DNA of 64,000 nt from Lactiplantibacillus plantarum EGD-AQ4. GTDB lineage: Bacteria > Bacillota > Bacilli > Lactobacillales > Lactobacillaceae. Position numbers and translations under genes: made by a program. The notes under the pieces were generated by a model. The model saw only the letters and a list, made by a program, of their open reading frames with translations. It was not told the DNA's origin and searched no databases. This document shows, piece after piece, positions 54,623 to 63,999 of this stretch; within the stretch, counting starts at the first letter, position 1, and the number at the start of each line of letters is the position of its first letter. The stretch is from positions 62,001-126,000 of the forward strand of contig NZ_AVAQ01000050.1 of the NCBI RefSeq assembly GCF_000463075.2, in the 5' to 3' direction.

Positions 54623-55063
54623 ATGCGTGTTTCAACCCGTTTTAGCGACTCGATCCACCTATTAGCCTACATCAAAATTTATGCGGACACCCGCTTAACG
54701 AGTGACGCCATCGCCGCAAGTATCGAAACGAGTCCGGTCGTCGTGCGCCGTCTGATGAGCAAGCTCCGCCAAGCTGGCCTGCTTACAACGACTCCCGGCA
54801 CCGCCCAACCCGCACTAGCTAAGCCACTGAGCCAAATCTCACTACTCAGTGTCTTCTACGCCATTGAAGGCGACAAGCCACTGCTCGCTGTCGACCCCAA
54901 GACTAATCCCGACTGCATCGTCGGTGGCAATATTCAAACCGTCCTGAAGCAATATTATCAGGAAGCACAAACTGCAGCCGAAGCCCGTCTAGCCAAGACG
55001 AGCTTGCAAGACGTCGTGGACAATATCCTGGTCGAACAGGCCAAGAAGGATGCGCGCCAGTAA
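54623..55063 (+). CDS. Rrf2 family transcriptional regulator
   Basis: 146 residues. The N-terminal winged helix (about 1-65) reads MRVSTRFSDSIHLLAYIKIYADTRLTSDAIAASIETSPVVVRRLMSKLRQAGLL, the Rrf2 pattern. Only one cysteine (PDCIVGGNIQ) lies in the region where iron-sulfur members such as IscR have three, so it is of the cluster-free YwnA-like type. GGAAG precedes the ATG. Target unknown; members often regulate thiol or stress genes. Confidence 0.85.
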   Translation: MRVSTRFSDSIHLLAYIKIYADTRLTSDAIAASIETSPVVVRRLMSKLRQAGLLTTTPGTAQPALAKPLSQISLLSVFYAIEGDKPLLAVDPKTNPDCIVGGNIQTVLKQYYQEAQTAAEARLAKTSLQDVVDNILVEQAKKDARQ

Positions 55064-55108
55064 GTTGGAGTGACTTGGCATGGTGGCATATTGTTGATTT
55101 TAGTCAGT

Positions 55109-55141
55109 AAAAAGGACCATCCACAACACGGATGGTCCTTT
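55109..55141 (+). terminator. Terminator of the Rrf2 gene
   Basis: AAAGGACCATCC, loop ACAACAC, GGATGGTCCTTT: perfect 12-bp stem. Confidence 0.85.
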
Positions 55142-55150
55142 GCTTATTTT

Positions 55151-55180
55151 ATGGCCCATGATAAATTAACTAGCACAATG
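55151..55180 (+). repeat. Remnant of the composite repeat's right end
   Basis: AAATTAACTAGCACAATG is identical to the last 18 bases of copy C, preceded by a CATGA(t/c)-type segment also found there. The rest of the element is absent. Confidence 0.65.
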
Positions 55181-55196
55181 TGTATAGTGATATAAA

Positions 55197-55242
55197 AAAT
55201 AAAGCGTTAGTACGGATTTTACGCCATACTAACGCTTTATTT
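55197..55242. terminator. Terminator of the 55252 gene
   Basis: AATAAAGCGTTAGTA pairs with TACTAACGCTTTATT; T-tracts possible in both directions. Confidence 0.85.
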
Positions 55243-55251
55243 GCTTTTTCC

Positions 55252-55560
55252 TTACAGACCCAAACGATTAAATTGGATAACCGAATCAGGAATGGACCGT
55301 ATTTCAATTTCGATAGGTTCGTCTTTGGAAATCAGTAAGGATGCAGCGTCAGACTCGGAGGTTGAGACATAGGAAACATCAAAAACAACCCCTAGCCCGC
55401 CAAGTTGGTTTAATAAGTCAAATGCTGTCGTGACTCGATACGCTAACAGGTGCATAAAATTATCTTCATCGTCAGAATTATCAACGATTGACCAGAAGCT
55501 ATCGAAGCCATTAACACCTATTTTTAAAAGATGTGCGAGAACTGCTTGATTTTCATTCAT
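55252..55560 (-). CDS. Small hypothetical protein
   Basis: 102 residues, acidic, soluble, beginning MNENQAVLAHLLKIGVNGFDSFWSIVDNSDDEDNFMHLLAYRVTTAFDLLNQ. AGGGCGTCCTTTTA lies upstream; the ribosome site is unclear. Not recognised. Stands alone between two terminators. Confidence 0.6.
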   Translation of the reverse strand: MNENQAVLAHLLKIGVNGFDSFWSIVDNSDDEDNFMHLLAYRVTTAFDLLNQLGGLGVVFDVSYVSTSESDAASLLISKDEPIEIEIRSIPDSVIQFNRLGL

Positions 55561-55751
55561 TAAAAGGACGCCCTTGGATGATAGATTGTGTACACATGGC
55601 CGATAACCGCTGTTAATATTAACATAACTCGTTTGAGTTTGAACATTGTGTTACCTCCGAACATTAAAATGAAGCTCACTAATTAATAAAAAGTGCCCAA
55701 TTATCAGACCGTTTCGTCCAATAATTAGCGCACTTATTTTAAATATTAACC

Positions 55752-56162
55752 CTACTTCGGCTGCTCATCATCCCCGTAGTATTCCGGCCGAGCAGCCTGA
55801 ATGGGGTGTGCTTGTAGCCAGGTGATAATTTGCTGGCTTAAATCATCCGTCATTGGTGCCGCGGCCGCAATCTGTGCCTTAGTAATCTGGTTGACATGAA
55901 TTCCAGCGGTAATCGTGCAACTTCCCGGCAACGATGACTGCAGGCGTTTTGCCATTCGGTCCGAAATAAAGTTGTCCTTGTGAAAACGGCCATCGTGACT
56001 AGGAAATTTGACGGTTTGAGCCGGCGTTGTTGCCGTAATAGTGGTCACATCACCAATATGCGGATTAGTGCCGCCCGTAACGACAATCAATAGATCATAT
56101 CCGATAATCTGAACGGTCGCTTGCATCTGATAACCTGCTTGTTCAGTCGTAAAAGTTGGCAT
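55752..56162 (-). CDS. lpdD: Gallate decarboxylase subunit LpdD
   Basis: About 136 residues. In the L. plantarum group a small LpdD protein follows the prenyltransferase LpdB and belongs to the gallate/protocatechuate decarboxylase set. Sequence features: MPTFTTEQAGYQMQATVQIIGYDLLIVVTGGTNPHIGDVT, consistent with the small D-subunit of non-oxidative hydroxyarylate decarboxylases. ATG 56162 has GAAGGAG before it and sits 2 bases after the lpdB stop; the longer frame is not needed. The catalytic subunit LpdC is not in this window. Confidence 0.8.
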   Translation of the reverse strand: MPTFTTEQAGYQMQATVQIIGYDLLIVVTGGTNPHIGDVTTITATTPAQTVKFPSHDGRFHKDNFISDRMAKRLQSSLPGSCTITAGIHVNQITKAQIAAAAPMTDDLSQQIITWLQAHPIQAARPEYYGDDEQPK

Positions 56163-56164
56163 GG

Positions 56165-56728
56165 CTAGTCTCCTTCCCAACGGCGATCCGTTTCGTTGTA
56201 AATATGGAACGCATCTAAGATTTTCATCGTCTGATGGTTAACCAAGTCTTGAATCGTGGTCGGGTGGTTATAAAAGGCCGGAATCGGTGGAATGATTTGT
56301 GCACCCAACTTGGCTAATTTCGTCAGGTTTTCCAAATGAATCACACTTAAGGGTGTTTCACGTGGAACAATGACGAGTTTACGTTGCTCCTTGATCGTCA
56401 CATCGGCTGCACGTGAAATCAGATTATCGCCAAAGCCGTAAGCAATTCCCGCAACGGTCTTCATGCTGGCTGGAACGATCACCATACCATCATTTAGAAA
56501 TGAGCCGCTCGCAATCGCTGCCCCCTGGTCGTTGGCCCGGTAAGTCGCATCTGCCAATGCCGTCAATTGTGCGAGTGAGTAATCCGTCTCGAGCTCCAAG
56601 TTCTTCTTCGCCCAAGCACTCATGACTAGATGCACTTCAACATCAGGGAGTTGGTGTAACTTCTCTAATAAATCAACGGCGTAAATCGTTCCTGACGCTC
56701 CTGTAATTCCGACAACAATTCGCTTCAT
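56165..56728 (-). CDS. lpdB: UbiX-like flavin prenyltransferase LpdB
   Basis: 187 residues. UbiX/Pad1 family signatures: IVVGITGASGTIYAVDLLEKL at the start, GSFLNDGMVIVPASMKTVAGIAYGFGDNLISRAADVTIKEQRKLVIVPRETPLSVIHLENLTKLAKLGAQIIPPIPAFYNHP in the middle. It makes the prenylated FMN cofactor required by the UbiD-type decarboxylase LpdC. It is followed by lpdD with a 2-base gap, as expected for gallate degradation genes. Promoter and operators lie upstream. Confidence 0.92.
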   Translation of the reverse strand: MKRIVVGITGASGTIYAVDLLEKLHQLPDVEVHLVMSAWAKKNLELETDYSLAQLTALADATYRANDQGAAIASGSFLNDGMVIVPASMKTVAGIAYGFGDNLISRAADVTIKEQRKLVIVPRETPLSVIHLENLTKLAKLGAQIIPPIPAFYNHPTTIQDLVNHQTMKILDAFHIYNETDRRWEGD

Positions 56729-56752
56729 CCTGACACCCTCGTTTCAATTATG

Positions 56753-56776
56753 TTATTAATCCTGCTTATTAATCCT
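56753..56776. promoter_or_regulatory. Tandem repeat downstream of the lpdB promoter
   Basis: TTATTAATCCT occurs twice, 13 bases apart, between the -10 box and the lpdB start. A possible repressor site. Confidence 0.4.
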
Positions 56777-56783
56777 CACCCTT

Positions 56784-56812
56784 ATCATAACTTGTCCTAG
56801 AACCGTGAACAA
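56784..56812 (-). promoter_or_regulatory. lpdB promoter
   Basis: On the minus strand TTGTTC (56807-56812), 17-base spacer, TATGAT (56784-56789). Confidence 0.6.
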
Positions 56813-56827
56813 ATCGTGTTTCGACTG

Positions 56828-56854
56828 GTTAATATTCTATTTTCGAATATTAAC
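56828..56854. promoter_or_regulatory. Perfect 10-bp inverted repeat between lpdB and the L,D-transpeptidase gene
   Basis: GTTAATATTC, 7-base spacer, GAATATTAAC. It contains T-N11-A and lies upstream of the lpdB -35, both typical for a LysR-type activator site. Gallate genes in this species are inducible and a LysR-type regulator has been described for them; assignment here is inference. Confidence 0.55.
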
Positions 56855-56948
56855 GTTTGCTGGGCCACATCCGCCAAACAGTTAGTGCGCGGTTCCCGGC
56901 ATTATATTATAATAAACATGTTAATTATTTAGATATAAATTATTCTTT

Positions 56949-56968
56949 GAAGCTGAATTTACAGCTTC
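56949..56968 (+). other. Small hairpin upstream of the L,D-transpeptidase start
   Basis: GAAGCTG, loop AATTTA, CAGCTTC, 17 bases before the TTG start and just before the ribosome site. It may affect mRNA stability or translation. Confidence 0.4.
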
Positions 56969-56985
56969 GACGGGGGGACCTCATA

Positions 56986-57945
56986 TTGAAGCATTTTAGA
57001 TTACTCATGTTGGGATTCGGACTAGTTTTAACGCTAGTTTTAGTCGTACAACCAGCACAGGCTAGCCGCACTTATCATCGGACACCAACGACGGCAATCA
57101 GACACCAGACCTACTATACAACTAATAGTACGTCGCATACTTTTAGAGCTAATGGCAACTATAATCGATGGACATTCAAAGCGAACCATAACTTGAAGAA
57201 TTATCGTAATACGGCTTGGACTGCAACGCAGAAGACCTACATTACGAAGAACGGCAAACGCTGCCTCTATTATTGGGTGCATAATGGTGCCAATGGGGCT
57301 TCCGGTTGGATCTGGCACGGCTTCCTCAAGCCAATTAAAAATTCGCAAGCTGCGATGGTCTCGCAATTAAACGTCGCACGTAATGCCCGTCAAATCGTCA
57401 CGGTCGTCCAATCAGGCAAATCAACGGCCACGCTCCGTTTATGGGAAAAGAACCGTGGCTTATCTTGGCGTAATACACTGACTGCCAGCAGTCGGATTGG
57501 TGGCAGTGGCATCGGCTATTCACGCGAAGGCAGTAGTCGTACGCCTATTGGGACTTACCATCTGAGCTTTGCTTTCGGTAAAGCAGCCCATGTTCGGACG
57601 AACGGTATCGGTTACCGGAAGATCCAGAAAAACAGTTATTGGATTGAAGACTTAAAGGACCGTCAGTATAATACTTGGCAAAATCGCAAGTGGGCGAACA
57701 AAAAGAATGAACATCTGATTGATTACACCAAAGCGGCACCACGTAATCAGTATCAACTGGCAGTCGTCATGGATAACCATGGACAAAATAACGGCTCCGG
57801 CTTCTTCATTCACGTTCGCAATCAATGGGCAACTCAAGGCTGCGTCTCCATCAGTTTAGGAAACATGCAAAAGTTAGTCAGCAAGCTAAGCACACGGGCT
57901 TACGTCACTAACGTCCAATATGCAACGCAGCTGTTAAACTACTAG
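56986..57945 (+). CDS. Secreted L,D-transpeptidase (YkuD)
   Basis: About 319 residues. TTG start at 56986 behind GGGGGGA; the longer upstream frame has no ribosome site. A signal peptide (about 1-27, LVLVVQPAQAS) leads to a surface region, then a YkuD domain from about residue 130. The catalytic area GSGFFIHVRNQWATQGCVSISLGNMQKL has the His and Cys of L,D-transpeptidases. It would cross-link peptidoglycan by 3-3 bonds or anchor proteins; some family members instead trim. Divergent from lpdB. Confidence 0.87.
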   Translation: MKHFRLLMLGFGLVLTLVLVVQPAQASRTYHRTPTTAIRHQTYYTTNSTSHTFRANGNYNRWTFKANHNLKNYRNTAWTATQKTYITKNGKRCLYYWVHNGANGASGWIWHGFLKPIKNSQAAMVSQLNVARNARQIVTVVQSGKSTATLRLWEKNRGLSWRNTLTASSRIGGSGIGYSREGSSRTPIGTYHLSFAFGKAAHVRTNGIGYRKIQKNSYWIEDLKDRQYNTWQNRKWANKKNEHLIDYTKAAPRNQYQLAVVMDNHGQNNGSGFFIHVRNQWATQGCVSISLGNMQKLVSKLSTRAYVTNVQYATQLLNY

Positions 57946-57998
57946 TTGCTGATTCTTAAATTAATCACGCTTTACAATCATCTTAATCAAGGTAAATA

Positions 57999-58040
57999 AA
58001 AATGTTGTTGCTGGCTGAGCGGTCATCAACAACATTTTTA
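57999..58040 (+). terminator. Terminator of the L,D-transpeptidase gene
   Basis: AAAATGTTGTTG pairs with CAACAACATTTT; loop about 16 bases, then T-tract. Confidence 0.8.
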
Positions 58041-58080
58041 TTTTAACGGCTAATCTCTGACTGTACTTACTTGGCTCATT

Positions 58081-58128
58081 AAAAAGCAACGATTTTCAAG
58101 ATAGCTTCCTGAAAATCGTTGCTTTTTA
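58081..58128 (-). terminator. Terminator of the teichoic acid polymerase gene
   Basis: AAAAAGCAACGATTTTCA pairs with TGAAAATCGTTGCTTTTT; ends with T-tract on both strands. Confidence 0.85.
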
Positions 58129-58135
58129 GTGTGTA

Positions 58136-61100
58136 TTAGTGTTTGTTAACCATCGAGAAGAACGTCTGATAAACGATGCTAGCCGTATGCTTACCATCAT
58201 GCGGGGCAAACTTCTGCTTGAATGCTTGGTACTTCTCACCATAAGTCTGCCAATATTGATCACCTTGGCTGATTTCATCAAACAAGGCCGATGCACGCTC
58301 GACTAGTGGCCCCGGCACTTCCTTAGTAAAGTCGAAGTAAACCCCTCGCAAGGTCAAATACTTCTCCAGGTCGTAGCAGAAAAAGTAGATTGGCTTGTTA
58401 GTATCCAAATAATCAAACATAATCGATGAATAATCGGTAATCAGCATATCGCTCGCAATCATCAGTTCCTGAACACTCGGGTAATTAGAAACATTAATAA
58501 TGTTATGTTTCATCGCTTCTGGAATTTGTAATTTTGAAGCGACCACCACGTGCTCACGCATCAACAAGACATAATCGTCACCCAATTGGCGTTCGAATGC
58601 CTCAAAGTCTAATTGATTATCTAGAACAAAGCGGCCATGGGACTTTTCATAATCTCGAAAAGTTGGCGCGTACAAAATCACCTTTTTATCCGCTGCAATG
58701 TCTAATTGCTTACGAATTTTTTGCCGCGTCTCTTCCACGTCATCCGCAAAGAATAAATCATTCCGCGGATAGCCTTTTTCAATAACGGGGCCCTCATATT
58801 GAAATGCCGAGCGGAAGGCCTTAGTTGCGTATGGTGACGGCGATACTAAAGCGGTCCACTGGTTCTTAGCATGCGTCACCCGCTTCAGATAACCCGGCTT
58901 GCGACCGGAAATAACTTCCTGGTCATGCTGCATTTTCTTCAACGGGGTCCCATGCCAAGTCTGCAGGTAGGCAGTCCCCTTGCGCTTCGTCAGATAGGTC
59001 GGAAAGTTCTGATTATTAATCCAATACCGACTAGTGGCCAGGTAGCGATAATAATCGAATGATAGTCGCCGGACAATCTTCGTATTGGGGTTTGCTTGCA
59101 AGGGTTGATTGTTTCTCGACACCCAAATATATTCTAAATCCGGATATAAGTTAACCATTGCTTCATAAATGACCCGTGGCGAATCCTCGTAGCGTTTGCC
59201 AACACTACTTTCAAACATGATTCGGTTGGGTTTCACGGCACTAAAATGCGACCAGAACCAGTACAAGAACTTCATCGTTGGAAAATATAGCTTACGCGTA
59301 CGCCGGAAACGTTGCTGAAGCTTCAAATAGAACACATCACTGCGTATTTTTTCTTTGACGGTCTTATCTTGCAACTGAGTGACGGCGCTAAAAATCCGGT
59401 CACAGGATTGTGTATCCCGATGTGCAATGAAACGGTCAGCCTTCTGAATATCCTGTGGTCGCATCGCAAAGTCCTGGGCACCATATTGAACTAACTGATC
59501 AAAAATCTGATCGAGTGAATCCGTAATCGGCCCTGGTAATTCCTTATCCAAATCGATATGGGAGGTGTATTTACCAATAAATCGTTTTCGATCAAATTGA
59601 TAATAAAGTACTGGCCGATGCAAAAAGCTGAAATCAAATGCAACGCTGGAATAGTCCGTCAGCATCATCGCACTTTCTTTGATCAACACCTGCACATCTA
59701 CCTCACCCTGATGAACAATCGTCACTGGGGCATCTTTAAAGTAATCGACGTAAGCTTGCATGTTGGGATGCAAACAAAACACGATTTCCATCTGGTAGCG
59801 TTCCGAAAATTCTTTCAACCGATCATCAAATAATAACTCACGATAGCGCGCTAAATACTCACTCTTCTCAAAAATTTCGTCGTTAGTGATCCAATCGCGC
59901 CACGTTGGAATAATCAGTAACTGGCGTTTGACGGGCAAATCGTTTTTAAACAAGCTATCAAAACGCGCTAAACCCGTCACTGCGACTTCCTTATCATCAT
60001 AGCCCAAGTCAGATACCGCAATTTGCTTTTCTTTTGGTGAGCTCGTGATAAACAAATCTGTATAGAACCCATTCACGACGGATTTTCCATAGAACGGGGC
60101 AATATTCTTCGTTCCAAAGACCCCGTGCTGTAAAAAGATTCGTTTGGCATGAATATGCTGTTCATAAGACTTGCTTCGAATGGGATATAGAAAGTCCGGA
60201 TGATGCGTCCCGCAAATATACTTAGCTTGAATAACCTTCTCGAAATGTTCAGCTGAACCGAAATCGATCACATTTCCAAGTGGTTCAACATTCTTGCGCT
60301 CAATCGAATCTTTGCGGATGACATAGTACGCTTCAACTTCCGGATGCTGTTCACGCAAATATTTAAAGAACCGAAACCCGTTGTCTTGAGCCTTATAAGA
60401 CCGCTCACCAATAATCCAGATATCGCGGTCCGCAGCCTGCTTAGCAACGGCCCGCCAGTGATGCCGGTGCGCTCTAAAGTACGCATAGGCGTCTTGCTGA
60501 TAAGCGTTGAACGTGAACGACAAATTCAATCCTTTGATTGTAAAATACGGGACCAATGACAGCCACTGTTTCTTGGTTGAATCCTGTAGTGCAAGTTCAC
60601 CTTTCATCGTATAGTTGGTAATAAAGCGCGGATTACCGACTCGAAATTTTAGCGGCACATCGGTACCCACCAAGTGACCGATGAAGAATAAGTCCAAACT
60701 CAATTCGTTGGATTGATCCAACTGTTTGAGGTAGTCACTCAATTCTGACATGGTCAGTTCAATCTTGTACGCATACCGATAAATGCGTGAATATTTGGTC
60801 TCGACCGGATGATACTCAAAGGACCGTTGATACGTCTTTTCACCGCTCCGCTCAACAATTGCCATTCGACAATCAGCCAGTGGGAAAAACAGGGTATCAA
60901 AGAAGCCTTCAAACGCGACCCGGTCCTCTTGAACTTTAATCTTCCGAATAATTTTATAGTTCACATAATGTTTCAGACTAAGCTCACGGTCGAGTAGGAA
61001 TGCTAAGGCGTTCTTTTTCGTCACATATGGTTGTAGATAGTGGCTGTGCTCAGTGTTCCAAAACCGCTCAACGTTCGCTAACTGCCACTCTCGCCGAACC

Positions 61101-61414
61101 GGAATACGGAGTGCACGGTCATATTCACGAACTGCACCAGTCGTTTTATTTGTATATGTATACTGGTGCATCACTGTAAATTTAGTTGCCACATCATCAA
61201 GCTGTTGATCATCCACTATTGTGGTCAATGTTTGCGCTAAGTCCAACGTAAACCGGTAGTTAACCTCATCAGCTTCAACACTGAGCACTTCTTTATTTAA
61301 ATAATAGGATTGCACATGATTAGTGAGAAGCAATTGTAAGTTCTCAAATCTACTGTTCTGAGAGGTCTCAATCACTAATTTACCAGAACTAATCGCTACT
61401 GCTATCTTTCTCAA
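58136..61414 (-). CDS. Teichoic acid poly(glycerol phosphate) polymerase-like protein, two TagF domains
   Basis: About 1092 residues. An N-terminal region of about 310 residues precedes two CDP-glycerol glycerophosphotransferase domains (about 330-680 and 720-1080). Each has the HGVFGTK or WHGTPLKKM motif and the LTDYSS(V/I)xFD(F/Y) motif (MMLTDYSSVAFDF; MLITDYSSIMFDY). TTG 61414 has GGAGG 8 bases upstream; the frame opens 5 codons earlier inside that site. It builds or extends wall teichoic acid from CDP-glycerol or a related donor. Membrane-associated from the cytoplasm. Confidence 0.88.
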   Translation of the reverse strand: MRKIAVAISSGKLVIETSQNSRFENLQLLLTNHVQSYYLNKEVLSVEADEVNYRFTLDLAQTLTTIVDDQQLDDVATKFTVMHQYTYTNKTTGAVREYDRALRIPVRREWQLANVERFWNTEHSHYLQPYVTKKNALAFLLDRELSLKHYVNYKIIRKIKVQEDRVAFEGFFDTLFFPLADCRMAIVERSGEKTYQRSFEYHPVETKYSRIYRYAYKIELTMSELSDYLKQLDQSNELSLDLFFIGHLVGTDVPLKFRVGNPRFITNYTMKGELALQDSTKKQWLSLVPYFTIKGLNLSFTFNAYQQDAYAYFRAHRHHWRAVAKQAADRDIWIIGERSYKAQDNGFRFFKYLREQHPEVEAYYVIRKDSIERKNVEPLGNVIDFGSAEHFEKVIQAKYICGTHHPDFLYPIRSKSYEQHIHAKRIFLQHGVFGTKNIAPFYGKSVVNGFYTDLFITSSPKEKQIAVSDLGYDDKEVAVTGLARFDSLFKNDLPVKRQLLIIPTWRDWITNDEIFEKSEYLARYRELLFDDRLKEFSERYQMEIVFCLHPNMQAYVDYFKDAPVTIVHQGEVDVQVLIKESAMMLTDYSSVAFDFSFLHRPVLYYQFDRKRFIGKYTSHIDLDKELPGPITDSLDQIFDQLVQYGAQDFAMRPQDIQKADRFIAHRDTQSCDRIFSAVTQLQDKTVKEKIRSDVFYLKLQQRFRRTRKLYFPTMKFLYWFWSHFSAVKPNRIMFESSVGKRYEDSPRVIYEAMVNLYPDLEYIWVSRNNQPLQANPNTKIVRRLSFDYYRYLATSRYWINNQNFPTYLTKRKGTAYLQTWHGTPLKKMQHDQEVISGRKPGYLKRVTHAKNQWTALVSPSPYATKAFRSAFQYEGPVIEKGYPRNDLFFADDVEETRQKIRKQLDIAADKKVILYAPTFRDYEKSHGRFVLDNQLDFEAFERQLGDDYVLLMREHVVVASKLQIPEAMKHNIINVSNYPSVQELMIASDMLITDYSSIMFDYLDTNKPIYFFCYDLEKYLTLRGVYFDFTKEVPGPLVERASALFDEISQGDQYWQTYGEKYQAFKQKFAPHDGKHTASIVYQTFFSMVNKH

Positions 61415-61429
61415 ACAGATTCCCTCCAA

Positions 61430-61752
61430 AATTCCAGCGCCACTTACCGCTGTGGTGTTGCGCTATCCGTCCAAATATTAAAGTCCTTTTATAATCTTCA
61501 AAACTTGGTTCATGATTTAATAGACAAGTGTTTCAAATCACTTTATGCTGATTAAAACTGACATTAACTATCATTATAGCATGTAAGCGCTATCCGCCCG
61601 AACATTATCCATATTCCGGCTGAACAATAACTAACACAACTAGTAAAGGCAACCTATTCTCAAACGTGCAAGAATAGATTGCCTTTAATGATTATACAGT
61701 TGTTTACCTGTAATCCGGTGCAAGAACTCGTTACTGTACACCACACATGTGA
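61430..61752. other. Intergenic region between the two teichoic acid genes
   Basis: No gene. Contains the terminator at 61644-61687 and the promoter of the downstream polymerase; the genes are therefore separate transcription units. Confidence 0.5.
61644..61687 (-). terminator. Terminator of the second teichoic acid polymerase gene
   Basis: AAAGGCAACCTATTCT pairs with AGAATAGATTGCCTTT (one mismatch). Confidence 0.8.
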
Positions 61753-63999
61753 TTACGAATTCATGTCAGTTTCCAAAATTTTAGAGATATTTACCATCAT
61801 CAGCCAGACGTCTTGTCCTTGTACTTGTGCATTTATCCAATAACCACCGGTATACAAGTCATCAGTGCTAAAGTTGGTTGGCACGATACAGCCAATTTTG
61901 TTGATCGTAACTAAACCATCAGTCCTAGTCTCATCAAAGTTCCCAACAAACTGGTCGCCTGGTAATCCAGGAATATTTTTCCAAAGCAGACTAGCTGGTG
62001 CGATTTTAACTTGATCGTGAACTGCGTAGCCTTCAGCTGTATCAACTTCACGCCGCTGATAAGCTGGTTGTCCGTCAAGTACGATATTTAATAACCGTTT
62101 GGTTGCCTGACCGTCTTCCCAGCCAGCAAATTTTTTCAAAAATCGGTGATACTTGTCATTATCGATAAAGCGCGCTGGTTCAGTTATGGCTTCATTAATC
62201 AACGGCATCAATTCATCATTGTTCCCAACGATTGGTCCCGGAACAGTTGATTCATAATCCATATAGAATCCCCGAATATCATCCGCATAGGCGGCCAAAT
62301 CATAGGCGTAGAAAATCATCGGTCGTTTCAGAATGGCATAATCGAAGAACACACTGGAATAATCCGTAATTAGAAGATCACTAATTAAGTAAAGGTCTGA
62401 AATGTCTTCATAATCACTAACATTGATTACTCGTTTGCCATAGCCTGACAAATCCAAGTTATTAGCAATCATGTAATGGGTCCGAATTAAAATAATCGTA
62501 TCATCTGGTGTTTCCCGAATAAATTGATTTAAATCCAGATGTAATTCCGCACGAAAATGATCAGCTCGAACAAAGTCATTATCCCGCCAAGTCGGCGCAT
62601 ATAAGACTACATGGGCATTATCATCAATATTGAGATGTCGCTTAATATTCAAAATATCAGCGGCTGTCGCTGTACTTAATCGGTCATTACGCGGATAGCC
62701 TGTCGGCAATAACTGCGCATAATTTTTTCTAAAAGCATGATGCATGATTTCGTACGAGTAAGGATTAGGTGTCAGCAAGTAATCCCACCGAGAAGAATCC
62801 CGGACGACCTGCTTATGATACTTCATCCGCGTCAAGCCCGGCATGGTTACCTGTTGGACATCGGTTCCAATCGTCTTTAGCGGCGTCCCATGCCACGTCT
62901 GAACAACGATCGTTCCTCTAGGTTTAATCCACCGAAAAGGCCGTCGAACATTGGTAAACCAATACTTAGCCCGTGCTTGCTTCCAAATACCTTTAAAACT
63001 GAATCGAGTCACGTATGGAATTTGATGGTCAATAAAGTACTGTTCATAGTCTTTATTGACGTTCCAATAAGCCTTGATTTGCGGATAATTGACCTTCATA
63101 TACTCATAAATGGCCTTGGGATTATCCGAATATTGGCGGCCAAAAAAGCTTTCAAAGATTGCAATATTCTTCTTCGGCAGTTTCTGTCCCAACGCATTGA
63201 GCAGCTGCGACTGTAGGTTAGTCAATTTGAATAACCGAGTCACCTTATTACCAATCAAATGACTCACAACGGAATCCTGTGACGTCGGCTTTAAGTTCAA
63301 CATCGCTTCAGTTAGTCGCTCGGTTGCGTCACCAGCACGTCCATACTGACAGAACCGATCATAAAATTCAGTCATTTTATCTTGGTAGGTTGCCTTTACC
63401 GTATCAATATGTTGTAACGCCTCAATTACGTCTTCAGTCGTCTTAGCCACTGGACCAGGAACCGTTGCATCATAGTCCATATAGATGCCACGATTAGCCG
63501 GGTCGAGATACCAATCCTTGTCATAGGCAAAGAAGACCATCGGCTTACGTAAGTATCCAAAATCAAACATCACACTAGAATAATCTGTAATCAAAACATC
63601 ACTGATCAGATATAAATCATTAATATTATTATAATCACTGACATCGTAAACGAATCCACTCTGGTTAACAAAGTTTTGTGAATGCGAAACAAAGTAATGC
63701 AATCGCATTAACAACACATAGTCGTTTCCTAGTGCTGCCTGCATTCGCTCTAAATCCAATGCCAAGTCAAATGGCTTATCAGTCGTTCGGTACGTGGGCG
63801 CATACAGCACGACCTGTTTGTCAGCCGGAATGCCCAAATGACGTTTGATTTTTTTAATATACGTTGCGTGATTATTCTGAATTAGCTCATCAGTTCGCGG
63901 AAATCCAGTCGTCACTATTTTCTGTTCCGGATAATCAAACGCCCGTGCGCCATGTTCAAGCATAAAATCAGATGGTACCGACATTAAATCCCAGCGACC
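61753..63999 (-). CDS. Teichoic acid glycerophosphotransferase, two TagF-type domains (5' end outside window)
   Basis: At least 748 residues; the start is beyond the right edge, since the frame continues as G-R-W-D-L in front of MSVPSDFML. The end of a first CDP-glycerol glycerophosphotransferase domain (LITDYSSVMFDFGYLRKP) and a full second domain (TWHGTPLKTIG, then LITDYSSVFFDYAILKRP) are visible. A C-terminal SH3-like tail (about the last 105 residues: GYAVHDQVKIAPASLLWKN...DVWLMMVNISKIL) follows, not seen in the 58136 gene. Tandem arrangement fits a wall teichoic acid locus. Confidence 0.85.
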   Translation of the reverse strand, partial: GRWDLMSVPSDFMLEHGARAFDYPEQKIVTTGFPRTDELIQNNHATYIKKIKRHLGIPADKQVVLYAPTYRTTDKPFDLALDLERMQAALGNDYVLLMRLHYFVSHSQNFVNQSGFVYDVSDYNNINDLYLISDVLITDYSSVMFDFGYLRKPMVFFAYDKDWYLDPANRGIYMDYDATVPGPVAKTTEDVIEALQHIDTVKATYQDKMTEFYDRFCQYGRAGDATERLTEAMLNLKPTSQDSVVSHLIGNKVTRLFKLTNLQSQLLNALGQKLPKKNIAIFESFFGRQYSDNPKAIYEYMKVNYPQIKAYWNVNKDYEQYFIDHQIPYVTRFSFKGIWKQARAKYWFTNVRRPFRWIKPRGTIVVQTWHGTPLKTIGTDVQQVTMPGLTRMKYHKQVVRDSSRWDYLLTPNPYSYEIMHHAFRKNYAQLLPTGYPRNDRLSTATAADILNIKRHLNIDDNAHVVLYAPTWRDNDFVRADHFRAELHLDLNQFIRETPDDTIILIRTHYMIANNLDLSGYGKRVINVSDYEDISDLYLISDLLITDYSSVFFDYAILKRPMIFYAYDLAAYADDIRGFYMDYESTVPGPIVGNNDELMPLINEAITEPARFIDNDKYHRFLKKFAGWEDGQATKRLLNIVLDGQPAYQRREVDTAEGYAVHDQVKIAPASLLWKNIPGLPGDQFVGNFDETRTDGLVTINKIGCIVPTNFSTDDLYTGGYWINAQVQGQDVWLMMVNISKILETDMNS

